Source: Lentzea cavernae (lineage in GTDB: Bacteria; Actinomycetota; Actinomycetes; Mycobacteriales; Pseudonocardiaceae). From it: a stretch of 64,000 nt of DNA. Position 1 is the stretch's first letter. Each line of letters opens with the position of its first letter. Under the pieces are notes generated by a model. The model saw only the letters and a list, made by a program, of their open reading frames with translations. It was not told where the DNA came from and searched no databases. The position numbers and the translations under genes were made by a program. Where the stretch lies: NCBI RefSeq assembly GCF_014653695.1, contig NZ_BNAR01000005.1, forward strand, positions 434,001-498,000, given 5' to 3'. Shown one piece after another: positions 16,793 to 24,902 of the stretch.

Positions 16793-19700
16793 ATGACCGA
16801 ACCCGCCACCGTCGTGTCCCCCGTCGTCCTGGCCGCGCTCGAACGCCGTCACCTCGACGGTTTCCCATCCGGCCGGTGGCGCCTCGGCCCGGACGTGCAC
16901 GACCCCGCGCGCCCGGTGCTGTACGAGATCACCGGGATGTCCGCGGTCTCCGGTGATCTCGCCGGCGCGGTGAGCGCGATGCACCAGCCGGGGCACCGCC
17001 TCGTCCTGGTGTGGCAGGGCACCGGCGGTCGGAACAGGGTGTTCGCCGGCGTGCGGCGGCTGCCGGAGGCGCCGTCGACCGAGGACCACCTGGCGATGCT
17101 GCTCGGGGTCCTGCGGGCGCACGTGCCCGGCCTGGAGGCGGCAGGACCGCACAGGCTCTCCGGCACGGAGCTGCCCGGTCTGGCGGACGCGGTGTCCGGC
17201 GCGAACGCCACCGCGGTGATGACCGGCGTGCCCGCTCTGCTCCAGACCGGCGGCCTGGAACGTCTCGCCGATGCCGCCGGGGGGCGGGACCACGTCGTGA
17301 TGGTGGTCGCGGAACCGGTGCCCGCGGCCGAACTGGACCTGCTGCTGGACCGCTGCCGCGAACTGCGGGCGGAGATCCGCCGGTTCGTGACCCGGACCGT
17401 CTCCGCGTCGCGCGGGGAGAGCACGGGCCGCGCCGAGACCAGGCAGGTGCCGGAGCTCGACCTCCCCGGGCTGCCCGCCGGACTGCGCGCGCTCGCGGAG
17501 TTCGTGAAGCGGACCAGCCTGACCGCCACCCAGAAGACCCTGGCGCGGATGGTGTCGGCGAGCGTCGCCAGGTTGCTGACCGACGAGCTCGGCACGCCGG
17601 GATCCGAACAGAGGTCGGAAGGCCGGTCCGCGGGCACCAGCACGACGATCGAGCTGACCGAACCGCACGCGGAGGCGAGCGAGGCGCTGCTGACGAGGGT
17701 CATCGCCCGGCTGGAGCTCGCGCGCTCGACCGGATCGTGGACGACTTCGGTCTACCTCGCCGCCGACCGGCCCTCCACAGTGGATGTTCTCACCGGCGCT
17801 CTGCGGGCGATGTGGTCGGGAGGCGGTGTCGAGCCGCCCAGGGTGTCCACCCCACCGGACTGGATGACCAAGGCGGCGATGCTGTCCGGTGGCACGATCG
17901 TGAACGAGCTGCGGCACCCGCTGGGGGACGTGTTCGACGGGCTGCGCACCTGCCACACCTCGGCGGAGCTCGCCGGCGTGCTTCCCCTGCCGCAGCGGGA
18001 GATCGCGGGGGTGCCGGTCAGGCGCGCCGCCGAGTTCTCGCTCAACCCGGCGCCGGCCGGCGGTGAGGCCGTCGTGGCCGGCTCGCTGCGAGACAGCCGT
18101 GGCGCGGACCTCGGGCCGGTGGCGCTGGGCCTGGAGACGTTGAACCGGCACACTTTCATCACCGGGATGACCGGGTACGGCAAGTCGACGACCGCGCGGA
18201 ACATCCTGCTCGGCGCGCACGAGACGGCGGGTCTGCCGTTCCTCGTGATCGAGCCGGTGAAGGCGGAGTACCGCGAGCTGGCCGCCGACCCGAGGCTCGC
18301 CGGTCAGCTCCGCGTCTACACGATCGGTGACGAGGACCGGGGAATCCCGTTGCGCCTCAACCCTTTCACGCCAGTCGCCTCGGTGCCGCTGCAACGGCAC
18401 ATCGACCTGCTCCGCGCGGTGTTCAACGCGGCGTTCCCGATGTTCCCCGGCATGCCGTACGTGCTGGAGGAGGCGATGCTCGCGATCTACGCCGACCGGG
18501 GCTGGGACCTGCGTTCCTCCGCCAACGACCTGCTCGGCGCGCAGTCGACGCCGTCCGACCGCGCCGCGCTGACTCCGACCCTGACCGACCTGCACGACAA
18601 GGTGGAGGAGATCCTCGCGCAGAAGGGCTACGGCACCGAGGTCCACCAGAACATGGGCGCCGCGTTGCGCGCGCGGTTGCGCAGCCTGATGGTCGGGGTC
18701 AAGGGACGCACGCTCGACGGCAGGGGTTCGCTCGCCGCGCACGAGCTGTTCGAGAACCCCTGTGTCATCGAGTTGCGCAACCTCGGCGACGACGAGGAGA
18801 AGGCCTTCGTCATGGCGCTCCTGCTCGCGCTGCTGTCGGAGTACGGGGAGGCGCGGGCGCAGGGAACTCGCCGGCTGCGCCACCTGACGTTGATCGAGGA
18901 GGCGCACCGGCTGCTGGCGGCACCGAGGTCGTCCGGCGGCGCCGACCAGGCGGACAGCCAGGCCAAGGCCGTGCGGATGTTCTCCGACCTGCTCGCCGAG
19001 ATGCGCTCCTACGGCGAGGGGTTCATCGTCTCCGACCAGATTCCCACGAAGCTGGTGCCGGACGTGGTGAAGAACTCGACGGTGAAGATCGTCCACCGGC
19101 TGAGCGCGCCGGACGACAGGGCGTTGATGGGAGCGTCGATGAACCTGACCGACGCGCAACGCGATCACTTGGCGGAGCTGCCGCCGGGACATGCCGTGCT
19201 CCACGACGACAGTGCCTCCGCGGCAGCGCTGATCCAGGTTCCGCTGCTGGAGTTCACCTCGACCGCCGCTCCGGTGCGCGAGTTCGAACGCAGTCCATTT
19301 TGGAGGAACGGGTCGTGCGTGGCATGCCCGGATCCGTGCCGGCTGGTCGGCCGTTCACTGGGGACCACCGCGCCGGACGCCGTCGACGCGGCGATCGCGC
19401 CGGTCCTCACCGCGATCCTGCTCGGCGACGCCGACACGGCGTGGCGCAGGTGGACCTCCTGGCGGGAGGGCTGGAACGGCGACCGGCCGGCCCGCTACTG
19501 CACGGTGTCGCAGTCGTCGCACCGCTGGCTGGGCACCGCGTTCCGCGGCCGGGCCGCGCTGCTCGGCCGCGCCGCCGGGCCGGGAGAGACGCTGGCGCAG
19601 GACCGGGCGGGCCGGCGAGTGGCGAAGTTGCTGTTCGCCTGGCTCGACCTCACCGCCCTGGACGACGACGCGCGGCAGATGTTCGCCGACACGCAGAAGG

Positions 19701-19984
19701 CACTCGCGGAGCTGTTCGAAGGTCACCCCGGTTCGTGCCCGGCGCCGTGCCTGATGACCCCGTTCGCCGGTGCGGCACCGCCTGAACTGCGCCGCGCCCT
19801 CGCGGCCAGGGCCACCCAGGCCGTCAGCGTGGAGACCAGGGTCAGGAACCTGCTGGCCGCGCTGCCCTGCCTCGACGAGCTCGTCGATCCGCACGCCTAC
19901 CTGCGCTGCCTGCTCACCGCGTGCGTCCCGACGGACATCGGCGAGGTGCTCGACGCGTTGGACTGCCGCGATCCTGATGTGTGA
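16793..19984 (+). CDS. HerA/FtsK-type P-loop ATPase (DUF87)
   Basis: A 1063-residue protein. The first 430 residues are a domain I do not recognise, with a helical, charged middle. The ATPase core is of the HerA class: Walker A GMTGYGKST at about 458-466, a strand FLVIEPVKAEYREL typical of DUF87 ATPases, PLRLNPF, Walker B LTLIEEAHRLL near 700, and a downstream RSYGEGFIVSDQIPTKL then VKNSTVKIVHRLS, matching the conserved HerA C-terminal motifs. The last 220 residues carry a Cys pattern (CVACPDPC, later CPAPC) that could hold metal. HerA ATPases form hexamers that move DNA or protein and partner with nucleases or other effectors in defence loci. Start ATG 16793 is 2 bases after the previous stop. 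Confidence 0.85.
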   Translation: MTEPATVVSPVVLAALERRHLDGFPSGRWRLGPDVHDPARPVLYEITGMSAVSGDLAGAVSAMHQPGHRLVLVWQGTGGRNRVFAGVRRLPEAPSTEDHLAMLLGVLRAHVPGLEAAGPHRLSGTELPGLADAVSGANATAVMTGVPALLQTGGLERLADAAGGRDHVVMVVAEPVPAAELDLLLDRCRELRAEIRRFVTRTVSASRGESTGRAETRQVPELDLPGLPAGLRALAEFVKRTSLTATQKTLARMVSASVARLLTDELGTPGSEQRSEGRSAGTSTTIELTEPHAEASEALLTRVIARLELARSTGSWTTSVYLAADRPSTVDVLTGALRAMWSGGGVEPPRVSTPPDWMTKAAMLSGGTIVNELRHPLGDVFDGLRTCHTSAELAGVLPLPQREIAGVPVRRAAEFSLNPAPAGGEAVVAGSLRDSRGADLGPVALGLETLNRHTFITGMTGYGKSTTARNILLGAHETAGLPFLVIEPVKAEYRELAADPRLAGQLRVYTIGDEDRGIPLRLNPFTPVASVPLQRHIDLLRAVFNAAFPMFPGMPYVLEEAMLAIYADRGWDLRSSANDLLGAQSTPSDRAALTPTLTDLHDKVEEILAQKGYGTEVHQNMGAALRARLRSLMVGVKGRTLDGRGSLAAHELFENPCVIELRNLGDDEEKAFVMALLLALLSEYGEARAQGTRRLRHLTLIEEAHRLLAAPRSSGGADQADSQAKAVRMFSDLLAEMRSYGEGFIVSDQIPTKLVPDVVKNSTVKIVHRLSAPDDRALMGASMNLTDAQRDHLAELPPGHAVLHDDSASAAALIQVPLLEFTSTAAPVREFERSPFWRNGSCVACPDPCRLVGRSLGTTAPDAVDAAIAPVLTAILLGDADTAWRRWTSWREGWNGDRPARYCTVSQSSHRWLGTAFRGRAALLGRAAGPGETLAQDRAGRRVAKLLFAWLDLTALDDDARQMFADTQKALAELFEGHPGSCPAPCLMTPFAGAAPPELRRALAARATQAVSVETRVRNLLAALPCLDELVDPHAYLRCLLTACVPTDIGEVLDALDCRDPDV

Positions 19985-19993
19985 GCGGGACCT

Positions 19994-20011
19994 GCCCGCG
20001 CGGGCGCGCCC
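19994..20011. terminator. GC-rich palindromes in convergent gap
   Basis: The 44 bases between the HerA gene and the convergent CPBP gene contain two overlapping perfect palindromes, GCCCGCGCGGGC (19994-20005) and GGGCGCGCCC (20002-20011). A strong hairpin between converging genes fits a shared terminator, but there is no T-run on either side. Confidence 0.3.
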
Positions 20012-20028
20012 ACCGGGACTGCCTGGGC

Positions 20029-20943
20029 TCATGCCGTTGCCTTGATCTTGGTGCGGACGTCACCGGTGTAGCCCAGGCGTCCCTTGGTGACGACGACAAC
20101 GACGAGGGCCAGCAAGCCCAGGCCGAGCACGGGACCCCAGAGCAGTTCGTCGCTCGCGTCGGGGAAGAACTCGGAGAAGGCAACGGACTGGAAGTTGTTG
20201 ATGGAGCAGTGCAACAGCATGACCAGGGGCAGGCTCTGGCGTCCCTTGTTGTAGACCAGGGTGATCAGGAAGCTCATCTCCATGGCCAGCACGGCGAAGC
20301 GGATGATCGTCTCGGCGGTGACGTCAGGACCTCCCCAGGGGGTGAGGAACAGGGGCAGGTGCCAGATGATCCACAGGATGCCGAGGACGAACGTGGCGAC
20401 CATGGGCTGGTGGCGCTGCTGCAGGCGGCTGAGGGCGAAGTCGCGCCAGCCCGGTTCCTCGGCGAGGCCGGTGGTGAAGAACTGGAGCACCAACGCCGGC
20501 ACGTAGATGGCGAGCACCATCAGCGAGGGCACTTGGAAACCTTCGGCGTCGCTCACCGCCAGCGTGCCCAGCAGGACCGCGATGGGAACTGCGAACAGTG
20601 CGAACGCGTACCAGAGGACGCCGGCGCGGAACTGGAAGAGGCGCTTGCGCCAACGCCGGAGTCCTTCCCTGCCCTCGGTGATGGCGGTGACGGTGAACGC
20701 GGCGGTGAGCGGGCCGAGGTAGGCGCCGGGGAGGATGGCGGTGAGCTGGTTGCCCATCAGCAGGTCCGGGTAGCGGAAGTGCAGGACGCCGAAGCCGTCC
20801 AGCGACAGGATGTAGGGCAGCCAGGCCAGCCAGCTGATGGTGTTGGCGAGGGTGAAGAACGTGATCAGCGGGTACCGCTGGACCAGTGCCTGCCAGCGGT
20901 TGCTGGCGACGGGGCCGGGGCCCTCGGTTGGGATCGAAGTCAT
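20029..20943 (-). CDS. CPBP family intramembrane glutamic protease
   Basis: A 304-residue polytopic membrane protein with all motifs of the CPBP (Abi/Rce1-type) family: EEPGWR at 162-167 (motif 1, catalytic Glu pair and Arg), WHLPLF at 194-199 (motif 2, His) and H245 with N249/N250 (motif 4). About eight hydrophobic helices surround them. Family members cleave membrane-embedded substrates or process prenylated proteins and some give bacteriocin immunity. No substrate partner is seen nearby. It stands alone: the upstream NmrA-type gene is on the same strand but separated by 102 bases with a probable terminator. Confidence 0.9.
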   Translation of the reverse strand: MTSIPTEGPGPVASNRWQALVQRYPLITFFTLANTISWLAWLPYILSLDGFGVLHFRYPDLLMGNQLTAILPGAYLGPLTAAFTVTAITEGREGLRRWRKRLFQFRAGVLWYAFALFAVPIAVLLGTLAVSDAEGFQVPSLMVLAIYVPALVLQFFTTGLAEEPGWRDFALSRLQQRHQPMVATFVLGILWIIWHLPLFLTPWGGPDVTAETIIRFAVLAMEMSFLITLVYNKGRQSLPLVMLLHCSINNFQSVAFSEFFPDASDELLWGPVLGLGLLALVVVVVTKGRLGYTGDVRTKIKATA

Positions 20944-20999
20944 GGTCGGAACACTAGAAATGGATCTTGCGGGAGTCAGTGGAGTGAAGTGGTGTTCTA

Positions 21000-21021
21000 G
21001 GGGTGGAGGCCGCTCTACCCC
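21000..21021 (-). terminator. Hairpin downstream of NmrA-type gene
   Basis: On the minus strand, 24 bases after the stop at 21046, lies a 22-base near-perfect hairpin with arms GGGGTAGAG and CTCCACCCC around a CGGC loop (one mismatched pair). There is no long T-run after it. It fits termination of the reductase transcript before the CPBP gene. Confidence 0.4.
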
Positions 21022-21045
21022 CGTTGGGACGTCCTCGTGGAGCGG

Positions 21046-21882
21046 TCAGCGGGTCCACGCTCCGGCGGCTGCGGTCCGCACGACGTAGTCCTCGAAGGTC
21101 CTGGGCGGTCGTCCCACCACGGCGGCCAGGTCGTCGGTCGTCGAGGCGAGCAGGCCGCGTTCCATCAGGACGAACATCGCGGTCACGTGGCCGGCGTCGG
21201 CCTCCGCCAGTCCTGCCTCGACGAGGGTCGCGGTGTAGGCGGCCGGGGAGATCTGCTCGTAGTCGATGGGGAGGCCGGAGGCGCGCGAGATCAGCTCGAC
21301 GGCCTCGCTGAAGGTGATGGACCGCGGTCCGGTCAGTTCGTAGGTCTTGCCGGCGTGCTTGCCTGGTTCGGTCAGGACGGTGACCACGGCGTCGGCGACG
21401 TCCTCGAGGTCGATGAACGGCTCGGGGACGGTGCCGGCGGGGAGTGCGAGCCTCCCGGCCAGCAGTGGGGCGTGGAAGACGTCCTCGTCGAAGTTCTGGT
21501 TGAAGTTCGACGGTCGCAGCACCGTCCACTCCAGAGCCGAAGCGCGCACGGCGTCCTCGGCCGACCGCATGTCCAGGCCGAAAGTGGAGTCGCCCCAGGT
21601 GTCGGCGCCGTGTCCGGAGAGCAGGACCAGTCGGCGCACTCCTGCGGCCTCGGCGCGGGGGATGAAGTCGTGCACCGGACCGGGCACGCCGGGCGGGACC
21701 ACGTAGACGGTGTCGATTCCTCGCAGGGCCGCGTCCCAGGTTTCCGGGGCGGTCCAGTCGAAGCGTGTGTCGCTCGACCGGGAGGCGGTGCGGGTCGGCG
21801 TGCCGCGCAGCCGCAGCCGGGCGGCCACCCGCCTGCCGGTCTTGCCGGTCGCGCCCAGGACGAGGGTGGTGTTGGTGCTCAT
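21046..21882 (-). CDS. NmrA-type NAD(P)-binding protein / SDR a5-like reductase
   Basis: A 278-residue atypical short-chain dehydrogenase. It opens with the dinucleotide-binding loop VLGATGKTGRRVA (residues 8-20), then VYVVPPG, VLLSGHGA and WTVLRPSNFNQNF, the pattern of the NmrA/QOR2-type family that binds NAD(P)H and reduces quinones or azo compounds or acts as a redox sensor. The classical YxxxK is absent, as usual for this group. ATG 21882 is chosen; the longer open frame crosses the divergent AraC gene. The AraC regulator, 81 bases away on the other strand, probably controls it. Confidence 0.85.
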   Translation of the reverse strand: MSTNTTLVLGATGKTGRRVAARLRLRGTPTRTASRSSDTRFDWTAPETWDAALRGIDTVYVVPPGVPGPVHDFIPRAEAAGVRRLVLLSGHGADTWGDSTFGLDMRSAEDAVRASALEWTVLRPSNFNQNFDEDVFHAPLLAGRLALPAGTVPEPFIDLEDVADAVVTVLTEPGKHAGKTYELTGPRSITFSEAVELISRASGLPIDYEQISPAAYTATLVEAGLAEADAGHVTAMFVLMERGLLASTTDDLAAVVGRPPRTFEDYVVRTAAAGAWTR

Positions 21883-21908
21883 GGCTTCGAGTGAACCCGG
21901 TCGGCCCG

Positions 21909-21951
21909 GACGATCACATGGTCGAGACGCCGGATTGCCTGTCTGATCGTC
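21909..21951. promoter_or_regulatory. Inverted repeat between NmrA-type and AraC genes
   Basis: A perfect 8-base inverted repeat, GACGATCA (21909-21916) and TGATCGTC (21944-21951), with a 27-base gap. It fills the divergent promoter region; TAACGT (21952-21957) right beside it could be the -10 of a leaderless AraC transcript starting at ATG 21964. AraC proteins often bind paired sites. Confidence 0.35.
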
Positions 21952-21963
21952 TAACGTTGAGGG

Positions 21964-22893
21964 ATGGACGCGTTCAGTGATCTGATCCGCGGGGTGCGGG
22001 CCAACGGGTCGCTCTTCGGGAGCACGGCTCTGTCCCCGCCCTGGTCCCTGCACTTCGTCGACGGCGCGCCGCTGACCCTGTGCACCGTGCTGAACGGCGA
22101 GGGCTGGGTGGTGCCGGAGGACGGACCGGCCGAACCGTTGCGCCCCTACGACACGATCATCGTGCGCGGGCCGGCGACGTTCTCCTTCGTGGACGAGGTC
22201 GGAACGAGCGCGGAACCGGTGGCGTGTGGGGAGTTCTGCGCCACGCCCGACCAGGGCGGGACCACGCACCGGCTCGGGTGGAACGACGCCGCGCGGGACG
22301 GGGCCGCGACCCTGATCGTCGGTGCCTACCCGGTGCGTGGCGAGATCAGCCGTCGTCTGCTCGACGCGTTGCCCGGCGTGTTGCGGGTGGACGCGGGTGG
22401 CACGGTCGACCCGGTGCTGGACCACCTCGCCGCCGAGGTCGCCGTTGACGCGCCGGGTCAGCAGGTGGTGCTCGACCGTCTGCTGGACTGGTTGCTGGTG
22501 TGCACGTTGCGCGCGTGGTTCGACAGGCCCGGTGGCGCTCCCCCGGCCTGGTGGGCCGCCCAGCGCGATCCGGTCGTCGGCCATGCGCTCCGCCTGCTGC
22601 ACTCCGAGCCCGCCGCGCCGTGGACGGTGGCCGCGTTGGCGGACCGCACCAGGGTGTCGCGGTCCACGCTGGCGAAGCGGTTCGCCGAGTTGGTGGGCGA
22701 GCCGCCGCTGACCTACCTCACCCGCTGGCGCATGGGTCTGGCCGCCGATCTGCTGGTCGAGCGGCAGGCGGTGACGGTCGCGGAGGTCGCCCGCGCGGTG
22801 GGGTACTCCGACCCGTTCGGTTTCAGCGCGGCGTTCAAGCGGGTCAGGGGTGCCAGCCCGACCGACTTCCGGCGCGACGCCGTATTTTCGTAG
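21964..22893 (+). CDS. AraC family transcriptional regulator with cupin sensor
   Basis: A 309-residue regulator. Residues 1-200 form an AraC-type cupin (SLHFVDGAPLTLCTVLNGEGWVV, RPYDTIIVRG) like those of the cupin_6 group. The C-terminal 100 residues hold two helix-turn-helix units: WTVAALADRTRVSRSTLAKRFAE and VAEVARAVGYSDPFGFSAAFKRVRG, ending in the usual SPTDFRR. The gene is divergent from the NmrA-type reductase, the common pairing for autoregulated local control. ATG 21964 may be the first base of the transcript. The inducer is unknown. Confidence 0.9.
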   Translation: MDAFSDLIRGVRANGSLFGSTALSPPWSLHFVDGAPLTLCTVLNGEGWVVPEDGPAEPLRPYDTIIVRGPATFSFVDEVGTSAEPVACGEFCATPDQGGTTHRLGWNDAARDGAATLIVGAYPVRGEISRRLLDALPGVLRVDAGGTVDPVLDHLAAEVAVDAPGQQVVLDRLLDWLLVCTLRAWFDRPGGAPPAWWAAQRDPVVGHALRLLHSEPAAPWTVAALADRTRVSRSTLAKRFAELVGEPPLTYLTRWRMGLAADLLVERQAVTVAEVARAVGYSDPFGFSAAFKRVRGASPTDFRRDAVFS

Positions 22894-22927
22894 ATCCGGC
22901 CGCAGAGCACCGTCGGGCACGGCCTTC

Positions 22928-23641
22928 TCAGGGCTGGTTCGCGGCCACCTTCGCGTAGAACTCGGCCGGGTCCTCGGCGAGACCGGCCTTGGTGGTGCGG
23001 CTCCAGTCGTCGACGACGACTTCGGCGGCGCCGTCGGCCAGGCCGTCGAGGGCCGCCCTCACCACGTCGGCGGCCTGGAGCAACGGGCCCTCGTAGCCGG
23101 CCATCATGTCCGTGTCGGCGGCGCCGAGGTGCAGGCCCAGCACCTGCGTGCCCTGGTCGGCCAGCTCGACGCGGGTGCCGGCGGTCAGGCTCCACTCCGC
23201 CGCCTTCGCGGCCGAGTACGAGGTGGCGCCGTTGTAGGAGAACCAGGACAGGGCCGACAGGACGTTGATGACGGCCCCGCCGCCGTTGCGGCCGAGGACG
23301 TCGGCGAAGGCGCGGGTGACACCCAGCGTGCCGAAGAAGTGGGTTTCCATCTCGCGGCGGATCTGGGTCAGGTCGCCGCGGACGAGGTTCTGGCCGGTGG
23401 CGATCCCGGCGTTGTTGACGAGCAGGGTCACGTCCCCGGCCTGCCGCGCCACCTCGTCGACGGTCGCCTGGTCGAGCAGGTCCAGGGTCAGGGGGACGAC
23501 GCCTGGCGTGGTGATGGTGCTGACGTCACGGGCCGTGGCGTAGACCTTCTTGGCGCTGCGCTCGAGCAGCTGGCTGACGAACTCCTTGCCGAGGCCGCGG
23601 TTGGCCCCGGTGACCAAAGCGACCGAACCCTTGATGTCCAT
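22928..23641 (-). CDS. Short-chain dehydrogenase/reductase
   Basis: A 237-residue classical SDR. The cofactor loop is TGANRGLG (11-18), NNAG lies at 76-79, and the catalytic set is Ser129, Tyr142 and Lys146 (SYSAAK). ATG 23641 has GGAAGGG at a good distance; the frame could extend 10 codons to 23671 but into the promoter. The substrate is unknown. It is divergent from a MerR regulator, with a perfect palindrome between them, and is the likely target of that regulator. Confidence 0.9.
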   Translation of the reverse strand: MDIKGSVALVTGANRGLGKEFVSQLLERSAKKVYATARDVSTITTPGVVPLTLDLLDQATVDEVARQAGDVTLLVNNAGIATGQNLVRGDLTQIRREMETHFFGTLGVTRAFADVLGRNGGGAVINVLSALSWFSYNGATSYSAAKAAEWSLTAGTRVELADQGTQVLGLHLGAADTDMMAGYEGPLLQAADVVRAALDGLADGAAEVVVDDWSRTTKAGLAEDPAEFYAKVAANQP

Positions 23642-23696
23642 GGTGTTTGCCCTTCCGGTTGTGACTACCACAGAAGGGTAGAATCTGACGTTGATG

Positions 23697-23711
23697 TCAG
23701 GTTCAACCTGA
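23697..23711. promoter_or_regulatory. Candidate MerR operator
   Basis: TCAGGTT-C-AACCTGA is a perfect palindrome with 7-base arms and a 1-base centre. It sits in the 87-base divergent region, 17 bases before the GTG of the MerR gene and 55 before the SDR start. MerR-type regulators bind such dyads inside promoters and use them for activation and autoregulation. Confidence 0.45.
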
Positions 23712-23728
23712 AGTGGCGGAGGTTACAA

Positions 23729-24130
23729 GTGACCGAAAAGGACACTCTGATGCGCATCGGCGAGTTGTCCGCCCGCACGGGGGCAAGCGTCCGGTCGCTG
23801 CGCTACTACGAACAGCAGGGCCTGCTGACGTCGACCCGGACGACGGGAGCGCACCGGCTCTACACCGAAGCCGCGGTGGACCGGGTGCATCTGCTGCGCC
23901 TGCTCTACGAAGCCGGTCTGTCGAGCGACACGATCGCCACGCTCCTGCCGTGCGTCGACGCTCCTGCGGAGAAAGTCACCGTGGACACACTGGATGTCAT
24001 GCAGCGCGAGAGAGAGCGGATCAACACGCAGATCGCGGCCATGCTCACCACCCGTGACCACCTCGACGTGCTGATCGAGGCGGCCACGGGTCACCTCGAC
24101 CGTCAGCGCGACGCCGCACTCACCACCTGA
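23729..24130 (+). CDS. MerR family transcriptional regulator
   Basis: A 133-residue regulator. The winged helix is canonical: MRIGELSARTGASVRSLRYYEQQGLL, followed by GAHRLYTEAAVDRV, then a dimerising coiled coil (QRERERINTQIAAMLTTRDHLDVLI). The C-terminus is short and lacks metal-binding Cys pairs (one Cys in LLPCVDAP), so a small-molecule or redox cue is more likely than metal. GTG 23729 is chosen for GGAGG at 23718-23722; ATG 23750 is the alternative and would drop seven residues. It is divergent from the SDR. Confidence 0.9.
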   Translation: MTEKDTLMRIGELSARTGASVRSLRYYEQQGLLTSTRTTGAHRLYTEAAVDRVHLLRLLYEAGLSSDTIATLLPCVDAPAEKVTVDTLDVMQRERERINTQIAAMLTTRDHLDVLIEAATGHLDRQRDAALTT

Positions 24131-24139
24131 TCCCCACGA

Positions 24140-24167
24140 CACATCTATTCCGGTCGGTATAGATGTG
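24140..24167 (+). promoter_or_regulatory. 28-base TetR-type operator
   Basis: A palindrome CACATCTAT.CCG..CGG.ATAGATGTG, symmetric over 28 bases except four central positions. It lies right before the TetR gene and has the ATACCGACCGG core common to AcrR-like operators. A related copy lies upstream of the MFS gene (24873-24890). Both suggest the TetR represses itself and the exporter. Confidence 0.6.
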
Positions 24168-24204
24168 CTACGTTCTGGGAGTGGCAGGGACACAGGGCGC
24201 CCCG

Positions 24205-24786
24205 ATGGGCCGGCCGAGGGAGTTCGACACCGACGAGGCGCTGGACCGCGCCATGGAGGTGTTCTGGCGGCAGGGGTACGAGGCGACGACGCTGGGCGAC
24301 CTGACCGCCGCCATGAACATCGGCAAGCCCAGCCTGTACGCCGCCTTCGGGAACAAGGAGCAGCTGTTCCGCCTGGTGCTCGACCGCTACAGCGAAGGTC
24401 CGGGGTCCTACGGGGTCCGCGCGGCGGAGCAGCCGACGGCCCGGCAGGTGGTCGAGGCGTTCCTCAAGGGCACGGTCGAGACCACCACTCAGCCGCAGTG
24501 CCCGCAGGGATGTTTGGGCGTGCAGGGCGCGCTCGCCGCCAGCGACGACGGCGTGGCGGTGCACGACCTCCTGGCGGCCTGGCGGGAACGCGCGCGCGGC
24601 GAGCTCGAGCTGCGGTTCCGGCGGGCTGTCGCGGAAGGGGATCTGAGAAGTGACGCCGATCCCGGGCGGCTGGCCCGTTACGTCATGACGCTCTCGTTCG
24701 GACTGGCGGTGCAGGCGGCCGGCGGGGTCGCGCGGGACGAGCTCTTCAAGGTCGTCGACGAGGTCATGCTCAGCTGGCGGTCGTAG
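24205..24786 (+). CDS. TetR/AcrR family regulator of the downstream exporter
   Basis: A 193-residue TetR protein starting MGRPREFDTDEALDRAMEVFWRQGYEATTL, the usual opening of the YcdC-type group, with the recognition helix in MNIGKPSLYAAFGNKEQLFRLVL. The ligand domain has the CPQGCLGVQGALA motif of regulators that control efflux pumps or hydrolases. GTG 24181 is a possible earlier start, but its only purine-rich patch touches it directly. A 28-base palindrome lies just upstream, and a similar site precedes the MFS gene 117 bases downstream, so a three-gene regulon (regulator, exporter, hydrolase) is likely. Confidence 0.85.
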   Translation: MGRPREFDTDEALDRAMEVFWRQGYEATTLGDLTAAMNIGKPSLYAAFGNKEQLFRLVLDRYSEGPGSYGVRAAEQPTARQVVEAFLKGTVETTTQPQCPQGCLGVQGALAASDDGVAVHDLLAAWRERARGELELRFRRAVAEGDLRSDADPGRLARYVMTLSFGLAVQAAGGVARDELFKVVDEVMLSWRS

Positions 24787-24816
24787 CCGCCCCAGGCTGA
24801 CCGGCCTCACCTCAAG

Positions 24817-24827
24817 TCCACTGTGGA
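24817..24827. repeat. Copy of recurrent palindrome TCCACWGTGGA
   Basis: An 11-base palindrome (arms TCCAC/GTGGA, A or T at the centre). Further perfect copies are at 634-644, 17774-17784, 52393-52403 and 52660-52670; this is the only one outside a coding region. It appears to be a species-wide iterated motif, not a local repeat. Confidence 0.7.
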
Positions 24828-24872
24828 TGCATCGCACCGGTGAACCGGTGCGGCGATGACGCATGCCCTACT

Positions 24873-24890
24873 TATGTACCGATTGGAATA
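24873..24890 (+). promoter_or_regulatory. Second TetR-type site before MFS gene
   Basis: Read on the minus strand this is TATTCCAATCGGTACATA, matching the left and central part of the 28-base palindrome at 24140-24167 (TATTCCGGTCGGTATAGA). It ends 12 bases before the TTG start of the exporter, where a repressor would block transcription. Confidence 0.45.
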
Positions 24891-24902
24891 AAAGGACACG
24901 TC

